A stretch of 64,000 bases of DNA from Alcanivoracaceae bacterium (GTDB taxonomy: Bacteria; Pseudomonadota; Gammaproteobacteria; Pseudomonadales; Alcanivoracaceae), in the NCBI GenBank assembly GCA_023146255.1, contig JAGLCJ010000016.1, positions 1 to 64,000 of the forward strand, given 5' to 3'. Below are positions 8,022 through 16,832 of this stretch, piece by piece; position 1 is the stretch's first letter, and each line of letters starts with the position of its first letter. Below the pieces are notes generated by a model. The model saw only the letters and a program-made list of their open reading frames with translations, did not search any database and was not told the DNA's origin. The translations under genes were made by a program, and so were the position numbers.

Positions 8022-8771
8022 TCAGTCCTTGAGCCAGATCAGGGTTGCGAAGCGGCCGGTCTGACCATCGCGCCGATAGGAGTAATAGTCATTCTGCAGG
8101 CAGTGGGTGCAAAGGTCGCCGCTCTGGACCTCGGTAATGCCGGCAGCCTGCAGGCGCTGCCGGGCCAGACCGAACAGATCCATACGCCAGTGGCCGGGGC
8201 CATCAGCAAGAAACTGCGTTGCCGCAGCAGGGTCGTGATTCAGGAAAGCGGCTCGGACCTCGTCACCGACCTGATAGCAGCGCTGACAGATTGCCGGGCC
8301 GAGCCAGACCGACAGCGGCTCACCGGCCGGCGCGAGTTGCCCTGCACCCTGCTCGATAATGCCGTCCAGCAGGCCGCGCCAGCCGGCATGGAAGGCGCCC
8401 ACCGCGGAACCATCCTGACGAGCCATCAGCACCGGCAGACAATCTGCCGTCAACACCACGCAGGGCTCGCCGGATCTGCTGGTATACGCACCATCGGCAC
8501 GACGATCAGCATCACCGAAACGCACCACTCGAACGCCATGTATCTGAATCAGCCAGTGCGGCGGCTTTTCGCTGCCGATTTGTCGATGCACATGGGCACG
8601 GGCCTGCGCAACCCGCTCCAGATCGTCGCCACAGTTACTGCCGAGATTGAAGCCGTGCCACGGTGGTGGCGAAAACTTGCCATGCCGATTGGTCACCAAT
8701 GCCCGCACTCGCGGGTGCGGACGCCAGTCCGGTGTCAGCCAGTTTTTCCTGTCAGGCAGCGCCATCGCCAT
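8022..8771 (-). CDS. pgeF: peptidoglycan editing factor PgeF (YfiH/DUF152 family)
   Basis: A 249-aa member of the multicopper-oxidase-like YfiH family. The E. coli protein is thought to remove mis-incorporated L-Ser from peptidoglycan precursors; other members act as purine nucleoside phosphorylases or laccases. The family motifs are present: IHGVRV, VLTADCLPVL, GAFHAGWRGLLDGI, LGPAICQRCYQVGDEV and CTHC. These supply the Cys/His metal-site residues. The ATG at 8771 has AGGA 5 nt upstream; ATG at 8765 is the alternative. It overlaps the rluD end by about 20 bp, so the two are co-translated. The rluD-yfiH-clpB order is conserved in many gammaproteobacteria. Confidence 0.92.
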   Translation of the reverse strand: MAMALPDRKNWLTPDWRPHPRVRALVTNRHGKFSPPPWHGFNLGSNCGDDLERVAQARAHVHRQIGSEKPPHWLIQIHGVRVVRFGDADRRADGAYTSRSGEPCVVLTADCLPVLMARQDGSAVGAFHAGWRGLLDGIIEQGAGQLAPAGEPLSVWLGPAICQRCYQVGDEVRAAFLNHDPAAATQFLADGPGHWRMDLFGLARQRLQAAGITEVQSGDLCTHCLQNDYYSYRRDGQTGRFATLIWLKD

Positions 8772-9726
8772 CCCGGTCCTGCCGCAGCACCGCCAGCAGC
8801 GCTTCCATATCCGCTGGCAACGGCGACTCAAAACGCATTTCTTCGTCCGTGTCCGGGTGAATCAGGCCGAGACGGCGAGCATGCAGCGCCTGCCGCGGAA
8901 ACTTGTGCAGCATCTCGCGCAGCGCCGGACTGGCACCCGCCGGAAAGCGCAGCCGACCATAGGTGGGATCACCCACCAGCGGGTAGCGGATATGGGTCAT
9001 GTGTACGCGAATCTGATGAGTACGGCCGGTTTCAAGCTGCACCTTGACCAGAGTATGGCCACGAAAACGCTCGGTAACACGATAGTGAGTCACTGCCGGT
9101 TTGCCGGACGCCACCACCGCCATGCGCTTGCGATCAGTCGGATGCCGGCCGATCGGAGCATCAACCTTGCCACCGCCGGTCATCAGCCCCTGAACCACCG
9201 CTTCGTACTCGCGGTAAAGGCTCTTGTCCTGCAGCTGGGCCACTAGCGAGGCATGCGCCTCAAGCGTCTTTGCCACCACCATCAAGCCCGTGGTATCCCG
9301 GTCAAGGCGGTGGACAATGCCGGCCCGCGGCAGATTGGCCTGGGTTGCGTTGTGGTGCAGCAGACCATTTAGCAGGGTGCCGGCGGCGTGACCCGCCGCC
9401 GGGTGCACCACCAGACCGGCGGGCTTGTCGATCACCAGCAGGTGCTCGTCCTCAAAGATGACCTTGATGCTGATCGGCTCGGCCTCGTCTTCAACCTCCG
9501 CCTCCAGCACCGCATTCAGCGCCAGCTGCTCACTGCCGACCAGTTTCTGCTTTGGCTTGACCGCCTCACCGTTCACCGTCAGCGCCCCGGATTTGATCCA
9601 CTCCTGCAGGCGGGCACGGGAAAAGCCGCCAAACAGTTCGGTGGCAACTTGATCCAGCCGGAGCCCGGCATGTTCCGGACTGGCCTGTACCTGCATCTGA
9701 ATTTTCCCGTCTTCGGGCTGTCCCAT
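8752..9726 (-). CDS. rluD: 23S rRNA pseudouridine(1911/1915/1917) synthase
   Basis: Makes the pseudouridines in helix 69 of 23S rRNA, important for ribosome assembly and release. The 324-aa protein has an N-terminal S4 RNA-binding domain (about 18-80) and an RluA-type catalytic domain with GIVHRLDRDTTG, in which Asp142 is the catalytic residue. RTHQIRVH lies further on. Start used is ATG 9726; an internal ATG at 9696 preceded by GGGAAA is also possible. Divergent from bamD, the arrangement seen in E. coli and Pseudomonas. Confidence 0.95.
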   Translation of the reverse strand: MGQPEDGKIQMQVQASPEHAGLRLDQVATELFGGFSRARLQEWIKSGALTVNGEAVKPKQKLVGSEQLALNAVLEAEVEDEAEPISIKVIFEDEHLLVIDKPAGLVVHPAAGHAAGTLLNGLLHHNATQANLPRAGIVHRLDRDTTGLMVVAKTLEAHASLVAQLQDKSLYREYEAVVQGLMTGGGKVDAPIGRHPTDRKRMAVVASGKPAVTHYRVTERFRGHTLVKVQLETGRTHQIRVHMTHIRYPLVGDPTYGRLRFPAGASPALREMLHKFPRQALHARRLGLIHPDTDEEMRFESPLPADMEALLAVLRQDRDGDGAA

Positions 9727-9795
9727 GGCGACCTGCTGCTGTGGCTGTGATTAAATACCGGCCCTATTGTAGCCCGATGACGGCCAAGAGTTCCG

Positions 9796-10611
9796 ATGCA
9801 AAAACTGTTTTTCATTCTGATTGCCCTGCTGATGGCAGGCTGTGCTGGCAACCCGAACGACCGGCGTGAGCTGACCGAAGCGGAACATTACCGTGAGGCA
9901 CGTGAGCTGCTGGACCGGAAAACCTACCTCAATGCCATTGAGCAGTTCGAGGAGCTGGAGGCACGCTTCCCCTATGGGGATTATGCCGAGCAGGCCCAGA
10001 TTGATCTGATTTATGCCCGCTACCGCTCGCTGGATTACCCGGGCGCCACCGCTCAGGCGGAGCGCTTCCTGCGTACTTACCCGGCCCATCCGCACGCTGA
10101 TTATGTGCTTTATCTTCGCGGCTTGGCCCACTATTACATGCAGCAGGGCATCTTCGATCGTGTTTTTGGCGAGAACAAGGCTCCTCGCGACCTCACCACC
10201 ATGCGTGATGCCTTTGCCGACTTCGATGAACTGGTACGACGCTATCCAGACAGCGACCACGCCGCTGATGCCCGCAGTCGGATGATCTACATCCGCAACC
10301 TGCTGGCCGAGCAAGAGCTGATTGCTGCTCGCTACTATGCCCGTCGAGAGGCCTACATCGCCGCCGCCAATCGGGCCCAGCATGTGGTTCGTCATTACCA
10401 GCAGACACCTTCCGTGCCGGAAGCGCTGGCCATCCTGAGCAAGTCCTATGAATCACTCGGCCAGCCCAAACTGGCCGATAACAGCCGCCGGCTGCTGGCC
10501 GCGAACTGGCCGCAAAGTGATTTTCTCGGCGAGCAAGGGGTCGAGATTGAGTGGTGGCCGGCTGGAGAACGGACCTGGCTGTCGCTACTGACTTTTGATC
10601 TGCTCAAGTAA
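9796..10611 (+). CDS. bamD: outer membrane assembly lipoprotein BamD
   Basis: Essential lipoprotein of the BAM complex that folds beta-barrel proteins into the outer membrane; it binds BamA and BamC/E. The 271-aa product has a lipobox (LMAGC, Cys16) after a short hydrophobic signal. Five TPR-like repeats follow, with the typical NAIEQFEELEARFPYGDYAEQAQ start. The length is close to the usual 240-270 aa. The 69-bp gap to divergent rluD must contain both promoters. Confidence 0.95.
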   Translation: MQKLFFILIALLMAGCAGNPNDRRELTEAEHYREARELLDRKTYLNAIEQFEELEARFPYGDYAEQAQIDLIYARYRSLDYPGATAQAERFLRTYPAHPHADYVLYLRGLAHYYMQQGIFDRVFGENKAPRDLTTMRDAFADFDELVRRYPDSDHAADARSRMIYIRNLLAEQELIAARYYARREAYIAAANRAQHVVRHYQQTPSVPEALAILSKSYESLGQPKLADNSRRLLAANWPQSDFLGEQGVEIEWWPAGERTWLSLLTFDLLK

Positions 10612-10642
10612 AAAAAGGGCCGGTATCAACCGGCCCTTTTTT
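10611..10642. terminator. bidirectional terminator between bamD and the hydrolase-PilZ gene
   Basis: A perfect 13-bp stem (10611-10623 with 10630-10642) with a 6-nt loop and A/T runs on both outer ends. It starts at the last base of the bamD stop codon and serves both convergent genes. Confidence 0.88.
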
Positions 10643-10656
10643 ATCACATCGAACTG

Positions 10657-11946
10657 TCAGCCATAGATCTTGTGCAGGTTGCCGTCTCCGGTTACCTGCA
10701 GAAAGTACTCGGAATCTTTCAGCAACGAAGCGAATCGCTCTGCCTCCGCGATATTGCCGTGCTTGAACAGACAGCGAAGGTGACCGGCATCGTCGTAGTC
10801 AAACACCAACAGCTCCAGCTTGAGCTCCGGTGACGACATGTACAGGGTGCAATCACGGGCATGATCTGCCAGCGAAAACCCTGGCCGCTCCAGTTTCAGC
10901 AGGCAACCAAAGAAGCTGACATCCACCACTTTGACCTGCTGATCAAATCGGAACTGGTCACCGATACGCGACTCACTGATAACCCGGCCACGGGTGTTGC
11001 ATGGCGCCAGTCGCTCGCTGCGACGACGCTCCAGTTTGTCATAGGTGCCTTTGGGGAGAATTCGAATGCCGTCAACAGCACTGAGCGGCCGGCCATTCAG
11101 GAAGGCCGAGAACAACTCCAGTGACACCTCCCGCTTTTCCAGCTGTGGCAGGTGATCGGCGCCATCAATCAGGACAAAGGTCGAATTCGGACACTTGCTG
11201 GCAAAAGCCGCATTTTCCCAAGGCAGGGTAAAGCTGTCGAACTCACCGGTGGTCACCAGCGTTTCGCAATCCGGATACCCCAGCACCCCTTCCACCGACA
11301 ACAGGCGGCGGCCGTTGATCTTGTAACGCTCGCGCTCGTTATCGTTCAGCGCTTTCATCTGCCGGTAGAACAGTTTTCGCGCCGTCGGCGTAATACCGGT
11401 TTCCTTCAGGCGCTGATAATTGACCAGATACAGCACCACCGCCTGGCTGAACTCATCCATGCGACCTTCGTCCAGTACCCGCACGGATTCATCCACCAGC
11501 ATCCGCCAGCTCTTGCGCGGCCGGGTGATAATGCCGGCAACAATCAGCTTGCCGGCCTGCGCGGGATATTTGTAGGCGAAGGTACTGGCAATGGCGGAGC
11601 CAAGCGACAGGCCCATCAGATGGACCTTGCTCAGCCCCATCGCTTCAATAAAGCCGAACAGCAAGTCAGCAAGATCTTCCATGCCAAGATCCGGAGCGAT
11701 CTGCTCGTTACTGCCCAGTGATGGCAAGTCGACCAGAATGACCGGAAAGTCGTCGTAGATTCGCTCGACGCAGTATTTGTAGGAAGTGAAATTCTGGAAC
11801 GCTCCGCCAATCACCAGCAAAGGCGGCTTGTGATAACAGGACGGCTGACTGAAAGCGAGGTAGTCAATCTTCCACGGCCCGACCCACAGGGTCTGCGGGT
11901 CGGCCTTGATAGCGTTACGGCTGTACGCCTGATACCGGATATGCAT
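10657..11946 (-). CDS. alpha/beta hydrolase fused to a C-terminal PilZ-like domain
   Basis: A 429-aa cytoplasmic protein; no gene name is secure. Residues 1-285 form an alpha/beta hydrolase with nucleophile elbow GLSLG (Ser114), probable acid Asp237 (TGEFDSF) and His265 (GADHLPQ). After a linker, residues about 303-405 look like a PilZ c-di-GMP-binding domain: RRRSER (307-312) and DVSFFG (342-347) match the two PilZ motifs RxxxR and D/NxSxxG. This suggests a hydrolase whose activity answers to c-di-GMP; the substrate is unknown. The start at 11946 has GGAGGG 8 nt upstream. It stands alone between bamD (convergent) and proA (divergent). Confidence 0.82.
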   Translation of the reverse strand: MHIRYQAYSRNAIKADPQTLWVGPWKIDYLAFSQPSCYHKPPLLVIGGAFQNFTSYKYCVERIYDDFPVILVDLPSLGSNEQIAPDLGMEDLADLLFGFIEAMGLSKVHLMGLSLGSAIASTFAYKYPAQAGKLIVAGIITRPRKSWRMLVDESVRVLDEGRMDEFSQAVVLYLVNYQRLKETGITPTARKLFYRQMKALNDNERERYKINGRRLLSVEGVLGYPDCETLVTTGEFDSFTLPWENAAFASKCPNSTFVLIDGADHLPQLEKREVSLELFSAFLNGRPLSAVDGIRILPKGTYDKLERRRSERLAPCNTRGRVISESRIGDQFRFDQQVKVVDVSFFGCLLKLERPGFSLADHARDCTLYMSSPELKLELLVFDYDDAGHLRCLFKHGNIAEAERFASLLKDSEYFLQVTGDGNLHKIYG

Positions 11947-12085
11947 ATTGGCTGCCCTCCACACACGGGCTGCGGGTTTTCTTTGTTATTGTTTCCGGCC
12001 CGACAGCCTTCCCCGAAGGACAGAAATCCGGGCCGGAGATCGATTGTTACGGTAAAGGCAGGGCGCGTAAAGCGTCGGTCATGGC

Positions 12086-12091
12086 TATAAT
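12086..12091 (+). promoter_or_regulatory. candidate -10 element upstream of proA
   Basis: A perfect TATAAT lies 34 bp before the proA start. No good -35 hexamer is visible 16-18 bp upstream, so the promoter may need an activator or may be weak. It would serve the long proA-nadD-rsfS-rlmH operon. Confidence 0.35.
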
Positions 12092-12125
12092 CGTCGTCTT
12101 TATGTATCCCGGAGCATCCTGTCCG

Positions 12126-13382
12126 ATGACTATCGAGCAGTATTTTCAACAGGTTGGCCAGCAGGCCCGGCAGGCCGCGCGGCACATGGCGCGGGCCAGC
12201 CGTGGCGACAAAGACCGTGCGCTGGCGGAAATCGCCACCTCGCTGAAGCAGCAGCGGGCCAGCATTCTGGCTGCCAATGCCGAGGACATGGCAGCCGGCA
12301 AGAGCAGCGGGCTGGAAGCCTCCCTGCTCGACCGGCTGGAGCTGACCCCGGCCCGTTTCGACGCCATGATCGAGGGCCTTGAGCAGGTCATGGCGCTGGC
12401 CGATCCGGTCGGCGAGATCAGTGATCTGAAGTACCGTCCCAGCGGCATTCAGGTCGGCCACATGCGGGTGCCGCTCGGCGTCATCGGCATCATTTACGAA
12501 TCACGCCCCAACGTCACCATCGACGCCGCGGCGCTGTGCCTGAAATCCGGCAATGCCGCGATACTGCGTGGCGGCTCAGAGGCGATTCGTAGCAATCGCG
12601 CCATTGCCGTCTGCGTCAGCGAAGGGCTGATCGCCGCTGGTCTGCCCGGTACTGCGGTGCAGGTAATCGACACCACTGACCGTGCTGCGGTCGGCGAGAT
12701 GATCAGCCATCCCGAGTATGTCGATGTCATTGTCCCGCGCGGCGGCAAGAGCCTGATCGAACGCATCAGCCGTGAGGCCCGGGTGCCGGTGATCAAGCAC
12801 CTGGACGGCAATTGCCACGTCTACATTGACGATCAGGCTGATATCGACAAGGCCATGGCGATCGCCATCAATGCCAAGACCCAGCGCTACGGCACCTGCA
12901 ATACCATGGAAACCCTGCTGGTGGCCGAGGCCATTGCGGCGCAGGTTCTGCCGCAGCTGGCCGAGGTCTATCTGGCCAAGGGCGTCGAGTTGCGCGGCTG
13001 CGCCGCCTCCCGGGCGCTGGTACCGGCCATGAACGAAGCCACCGAGCAGGACTGGGCCGAGGAATATCTGGCACCGATTCTGGCGGTGAAGATCGTCGCC
13101 AACATGGATGCGGCGATGGACCATATCGCCCGCTACAGCTCAGCCCACACCGAGAGCATCGTCACCGAGAACTGGACCCGGGCGCGGCGCTTCCTCGCCG
13201 AGGTCGACTCCAGCTCGGTGATGGTGAATGCCTCAACCCGGTTTGCCGATGGCTTTGAATACGGTCTCGGCGCCGAAATCGGCATCTCCACCGACAAGAT
13301 CCATGCCCGTGGCCCGGTCGGTCTGGAAGGCCTGACCAGCCAGAAGTGGATCGTGCTGGGCGACGGCCATGTCCGCGGCTAA
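12126..13382 (+). CDS. proA: glutamate-5-semialdehyde dehydrogenase (gamma-glutamyl phosphate reductase)
   Basis: Reduces gamma-glutamyl phosphate to glutamate semialdehyde with NADPH in proline synthesis. The 418-aa length matches E. coli ProA (417). Aldehyde-dehydrogenase fold; the catalytic Cys is in the RYGTCNTMETLL segment, and ESRPNVT and GGSEAIRSN are also family signatures. Start at 12126 (MTIEQYF); GGAG is about 12 nt upstream. First gene of a plus-strand run; nadD starts 3 bp after its stop. proB is not adjacent. Confidence 0.95.
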   Translation: MTIEQYFQQVGQQARQAARHMARASRGDKDRALAEIATSLKQQRASILAANAEDMAAGKSSGLEASLLDRLELTPARFDAMIEGLEQVMALADPVGEISDLKYRPSGIQVGHMRVPLGVIGIIYESRPNVTIDAAALCLKSGNAAILRGGSEAIRSNRAIAVCVSEGLIAAGLPGTAVQVIDTTDRAAVGEMISHPEYVDVIVPRGGKSLIERISREARVPVIKHLDGNCHVYIDDQADIDKAMAIAINAKTQRYGTCNTMETLLVAEAIAAQVLPQLAEVYLAKGVELRGCAASRALVPAMNEATEQDWAEEYLAPILAVKIVANMDAAMDHIARYSSAHTESIVTENWTRARRFLAEVDSSSVMVNASTRFADGFEYGLGAEIGISTDKIHARGPVGLEGLTSQKWIVLGDGHVRG

Positions 13383-13385
13383 CCC

Positions 13386-14078
13386 GTGCCGGGTCAGGGA
13401 GTGACCCCGACCCCGGCAACGTCGAGCGGGCCGCTGATCCTGTTCGGCGGCACCTTCGACCCGGTCCACCGGGCCCATATCAGCGCCGCTCGCTCGGTCT
13501 CCAAAGCCCTGCAGCAGGCCCCGGTTTACCTGATGCCCAATGCCGTACCCCCGCACCGGCCACAGCCGCTGGCCGATGCCAGTCAGCGCCTCGCCATGCT
13601 GAAACTGGCCATCGCTGCGTACCCTCAGCTGCATATTGACGACCGTGAGCTGCGTCGCGACGGCCCGTCCTACACCATAGACACGCTGCTGGAGCTGCGC
13701 CGCGAGCACCCCGCCCGACCGCTGGTGCTGGTGCTCGGTGCTGACAGCCTGGCAGCCTTGCAGCACTGGCATCGCTGGCGGGAATATCCGCCGCTGTGCC
13801 ACCTTGTGGTACTGCCACGCCCCGGCGCGGCAGAGCCAGATGAGCGGGTACTTGGCGCTTTCCCCAAGGCAGAGGCCGGCCAGCTTTGCACGCTGCCAGC
13901 GGGGCGGCGACTGATGCTGCCGGCGCCCAATCTCGACGTCTCTTCCACCGCCATCCGTCGGGCCCTGGCAGAAAAAGGCCACTGCCCCGCTCTGGACGCC
14001 GACGTACTCGCACATATTCACCAACATGGCCTGTATACTGTCGCCGTTAACGCCAGCCCGAATGACGAGGATTCATGA
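13386..14078 (+). CDS. nadD: nicotinate-nucleotide adenylyltransferase
   Basis: Joins nicotinate mononucleotide and ATP to give deamido-NAD, the penultimate step of NAD synthesis. Nucleotidyltransferase motif GGTFDPVHRAH is near residue 21 and the C-terminal SSTAIRRAL is the ISSTxIR-type motif. Starts at GTG (13386), 3 bp after proA, with a short N-terminal extension before the usual first strand (PLILFGG). The stop overlaps rsfS by 4 bp (ATGA). 230 aa, normal length. Confidence 0.94.
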   Translation: MPGQGVTPTPATSSGPLILFGGTFDPVHRAHISAARSVSKALQQAPVYLMPNAVPPHRPQPLADASQRLAMLKLAIAAYPQLHIDDRELRRDGPSYTIDTLLELRREHPARPLVLVLGADSLAALQHWHRWREYPPLCHLVVLPRPGAAEPDERVLGAFPKAEAGQLCTLPAGRRLMLPAPNLDVSSTAIRRALAEKGHCPALDADVLAHIHQHGLYTVAVNASPNDEDS

Positions 14079-14431
14079 GCCAGACCAGCCCTTCCCTGCT
14101 CGACACCGTGATCAGTGCGCTCGAAGAAATGAAGGCGAAGAACATCACCACTCTGGAAATCGGCTCCATGACCAGCCTGGCGGATCATATGGTCATTGCC
14201 AGCGGCACCTCGACCCGACACGTCAAGGCGCTGTCAGATACCGTTCAGGAAAAAACCCGGGAAGCCGGCTTTGCCCCGGTCGGTGTCGAAGGCGAACAAA
14301 GCGCCGAATGGATTCTGGTCGATCTTGGTGACGTGATTGTTCACATCATGCAACCTTCCACCCGCGAGTATTACGATCTGGAGCGGCTCTGGCGCAATCC
14401 GGCCCACCACCCCGATCGCAAGGAAACCTGA
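14075..14431 (+). CDS. rsfS: ribosomal silencing factor RsfS
   Basis: Binds uL14 on the 50S subunit and blocks joining of subunits, which lowers translation in starvation. The 118-aa protein has the Iojap/RsfS fold: TTLEIGSMTSLADHMVIASG near the start, then WILVDLGDVIVHIM and REYYDLERLW at the end, which are the family's most conserved parts. Overlaps nadD by ATGA and precedes rlmH; the nadD-rsfS-rlmH-mrdA order is widely conserved. Confidence 0.95.
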   Translation: MSQTSPSLLDTVISALEEMKAKNITTLEIGSMTSLADHMVIASGTSTRHVKALSDTVQEKTREAGFAPVGVEGEQSAEWILVDLGDVIVHIMQPSTREYYDLERLWRNPAHHPDRKET

Positions 14432-14478
14432 TTCAAGGTGACGCGGACGCAGCGGCAAATTGTCTGGCAGAACCCGCC

Positions 14479-14946
14479 ATGCTGGTAAGAGTCATGGCCA
14501 TCGGCACAAAAATGCCGGATTGGGTGGAACAAGGCGTCGAGGAATACCGGCGTCGGCTAGCCGGCGATATTCGTTTACAGTTCGAGGAAATCCCGCTACC
14601 CAAACGTCGCGGAGATACCGCCGCACTGATAGCCGACGAGGCCGAGTCGCTGCGCAAGCGATTACAAAAATACCCGGGTATTCACACTGTCGCTCTGGAA
14701 GTATTGGGGCGGCCCATCGACACTCCACAACTGGCGAAAAAGTTGCAGTCGCTGCGTGACCAGAGTCAGGACATGGCGCTACTGATTGGCGGACCGGACG
14801 GCCTTGACCCGGAACTGTCACGGCAATGCCATGAACAGTGGTCGCTGTCAGCGCTGACACTGCCGCATCCGCTGGTCAGGATTGTCGTCGCCGAACAGAT
14901 TTATCGCGGCTGGAGCCTGCTCTCCGGTCACCCCTACCATCGTTGA
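14479..14946 (+). CDS. rlmH: 23S rRNA (pseudouridine1915-N3)-methyltransferase
   Basis: SPOUT-class methyltransferase that acts on pseudouridine 1915 of helix 69, a base made by RluD (also in this window). The 155-aa length is exact for the family. The trefoil-knot SAM site is seen as LLIGGPDGL and the C-terminus ends in LVRIVVAEQIYRGWSLLSGHPYHR-like family sequence. Start at ATG 14479. It lies 47 bp after rsfS and 11 bp before mrdA. Confidence 0.96.
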   Translation: MLVRVMAIGTKMPDWVEQGVEEYRRRLAGDIRLQFEEIPLPKRRGDTAALIADEAESLRKRLQKYPGIHTVALEVLGRPIDTPQLAKKLQSLRDQSQDMALLIGGPDGLDPELSRQCHEQWSLSALTLPHPLVRIVVAEQIYRGWSLLSGHPYHR

Positions 14947-14957
14947 TTCTGACTGCC

Positions 14958-16832
14958 ATGCGCCTGCGCGACCGCCAACGGGAAAGCCAGATTATCCAGA
15001 TGCGCCTGATCTGGACGCTGGCCTTTGTGGTGATTGTGCTTGGCGCGCTGGTCAGCCGGATGATCTGGCTGCAATGGCTTCAGCACGACCGGTTTCAGGC
15101 TCTGGCAGATCAGAATCGGGTGCAGACTCAGGCAATTGCACCGCCAAGAGGACTATTGCTGGATCGCCACGGCAGAATTCTGGCGGACAACCAACCGGAC
15201 TTTTCTCTGGTGGTGATTCCCGAACAAGTGCGCGATCTCGACGCCGCCCTGAACGGTCTGCGCGAGCTGATCAGCATCGACGACGACCAGATCGAACGAT
15301 TTCACACCCAGCTGAAACAGCGCCGCCGGGCCTGGGAAGCGATTCCCCTGCGCAGCCGTCTGACCATGGAAGAAATTGCCCTGATTGCCGAGGCCAGACA
15401 TGAATGGCCCGGCGTACGCATTGAAGCAGAAGCGATCCGCCACTATCCGCACGGCGACCTGTTTTCCCATGTAATCGGTTACGTTAACCGCATCAATGCC
15501 GAAGACATTGCGGCGATGGATGAGGCAACACTCGCCAACTACAGCGGCACAAATTTTTATGGCCGCGCCGGGATTGAGCGTCAGTATGAGCAACGCCTGC
15601 ATGGCAAGGTGGGTTACCGCAAGGTGGAAACCAACGCCCGTGGCAGGGTGCAGCAGGTGCTGGAGGAAATTCCGCCGGTGCCCGGCGAGGATATTCACCT
15701 GAATCTGGACCTTGATGTTCAGCGTGCTGCCTGGGATGCACTTGGCAGCCGGCGCGGCGCGGTGATTGCCATTGATCCACGCGATGGCGGCGTGCTCGCC
15801 TTCGTCAGTCGCCCCGGCTTTGATCCGAACCTGTTTGTTACCGGCATTTCGCTAACGGACTACGCCGCCTATCGTGACGATCCCGACCGACCGCTATTCA
15901 ATCGTGCCCTTCAGGGGCAATACCCGCCGGGCTCGACAATCAAATCGATGATGGGACTGGCCGCGCTCGACGCCGGCGTCACCGACTGGCAACGCACCAT
16001 TCGTGACCCCGGATTTTTCAATCTACCCGGCACCACCCGGATCATCCGGGACTGGAAACGAGGCGGCCATGGCGTGGTCAACCTGCACACCGCAGTGGTG
16101 GAGTCCTGCGATACCTATTTCTACGACGCCGGCCTGAAAATGGGCATTGACCACATTGCCAACTTCCTCGCTCATTTCGGCCTCGGCAAGATCACCGGCA
16201 TTGACCTTCAGGGAGAACTGGCCGGCATCCTGCCATCGCGGGAATGGAAGCAACGCGCCCGGAAAAGCGCCTGGTTCCACGGCGACACCGTCAATACCAG
16301 CATCGGCCAAGGCTACATGCTGGCGACGCCGCTGCAGCTGGCACAAACCATGGTGGTCAGTGCCCGACGCGGCAAACAGATTGTTCCGCGGGTCGCCATG
16401 GGCGCGCCGGCGGCGGAACCGCAAGATCAACTGGTGCTGAAAAATCCGGATAACTGGCCACGCATGGAGGCGGCGCTGGCCGATGTATTACATGGCCAGC
16501 GCGGCACCGCGCGTGCCGCCGGTCATGGCGCCCAGTACCGTATTGCCGGCAAATCCGGTACAGCTCAGGTGTTCTCGCTGGCCTCCGACGTTGAGTACAA
16601 GGAACTTGATGTCGCCGAGCGACTGCGCGATCACGCCCTGTTCGTTGCCTTTGCCCCGGTCGACAACCCGGCGATTGCCGTTGCCGTTCTGGTCGAGAAT
16701 GGCGAGTCCGGCGGCAGAACCGCGGGTCCGGTGGCGCGCGCGGTCATGGACGCCTGGTTACTGGATGGCAAAGGCAGTTTGCGCGATCTATCCAGGCCGC
16801 GGCTTCAACCTGATGAAGGAGCCACGCCATGA
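14958..16832 (+). CDS. mrdA: penicillin-binding protein 2 (transpeptidase of the elongasome)
   Basis: Peptidoglycan DD-transpeptidase that works with RodA to elongate rod-shaped cells. 624 aa: one N-terminal transmembrane segment (about 18-40), a pedestal/dimerisation domain, and a C-terminal transpeptidase. The three active-site motifs are present: STIK (Ser326), SCD (in VVESCDTYFYD) and KSGT (AGKSGTAQ). The start at 14958 gives the usual short cytoplasmic tail (MRLRDRQRES); the longer frame overlaps rlmH and is not used. Overlaps rodA by ATGA. Confidence 0.96.
   Translation: MRLRDRQRESQIIQMRLIWTLAFVVIVLGALVSRMIWLQWLQHDRFQALADQNRVQTQAIAPPRGLLLDRHGRILADNQPDFSLVVIPEQVRDLDAALNGLRELISIDDDQIERFHTQLKQRRRAWEAIPLRSRLTMEEIALIAEARHEWPGVRIEAEAIRHYPHGDLFSHVIGYVNRINAEDIAAMDEATLANYSGTNFYGRAGIERQYEQRLHGKVGYRKVETNARGRVQQVLEEIPPVPGEDIHLNLDLDVQRAAWDALGSRRGAVIAIDPRDGGVLAFVSRPGFDPNLFVTGISLTDYAAYRDDPDRPLFNRALQGQYPPGSTIKSMMGLAALDAGVTDWQRTIRDPGFFNLPGTTRIIRDWKRGGHGVVNLHTAVVESCDTYFYDAGLKMGIDHIANFLAHFGLGKITGIDLQGELAGILPSREWKQRARKSAWFHGDTVNTSIGQGYMLATPLQLAQTMVVSARRGKQIVPRVAMGAPAAEPQDQLVLKNPDNWPRMEAALADVLHGQRGTARAAGHGAQYRIAGKSGTAQVFSLASDVEYKELDVAERLRDHALFVAFAPVDNPAIAVAVLVENGESGGRTAGPVARAVMDAWLLDGKGSLRDLSRPRLQPDEGATP

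Noticed and set aside
13233..14027. 264-aa minus-strand open frame
   Set aside because: Antisense to proA and nadD, which are certain.
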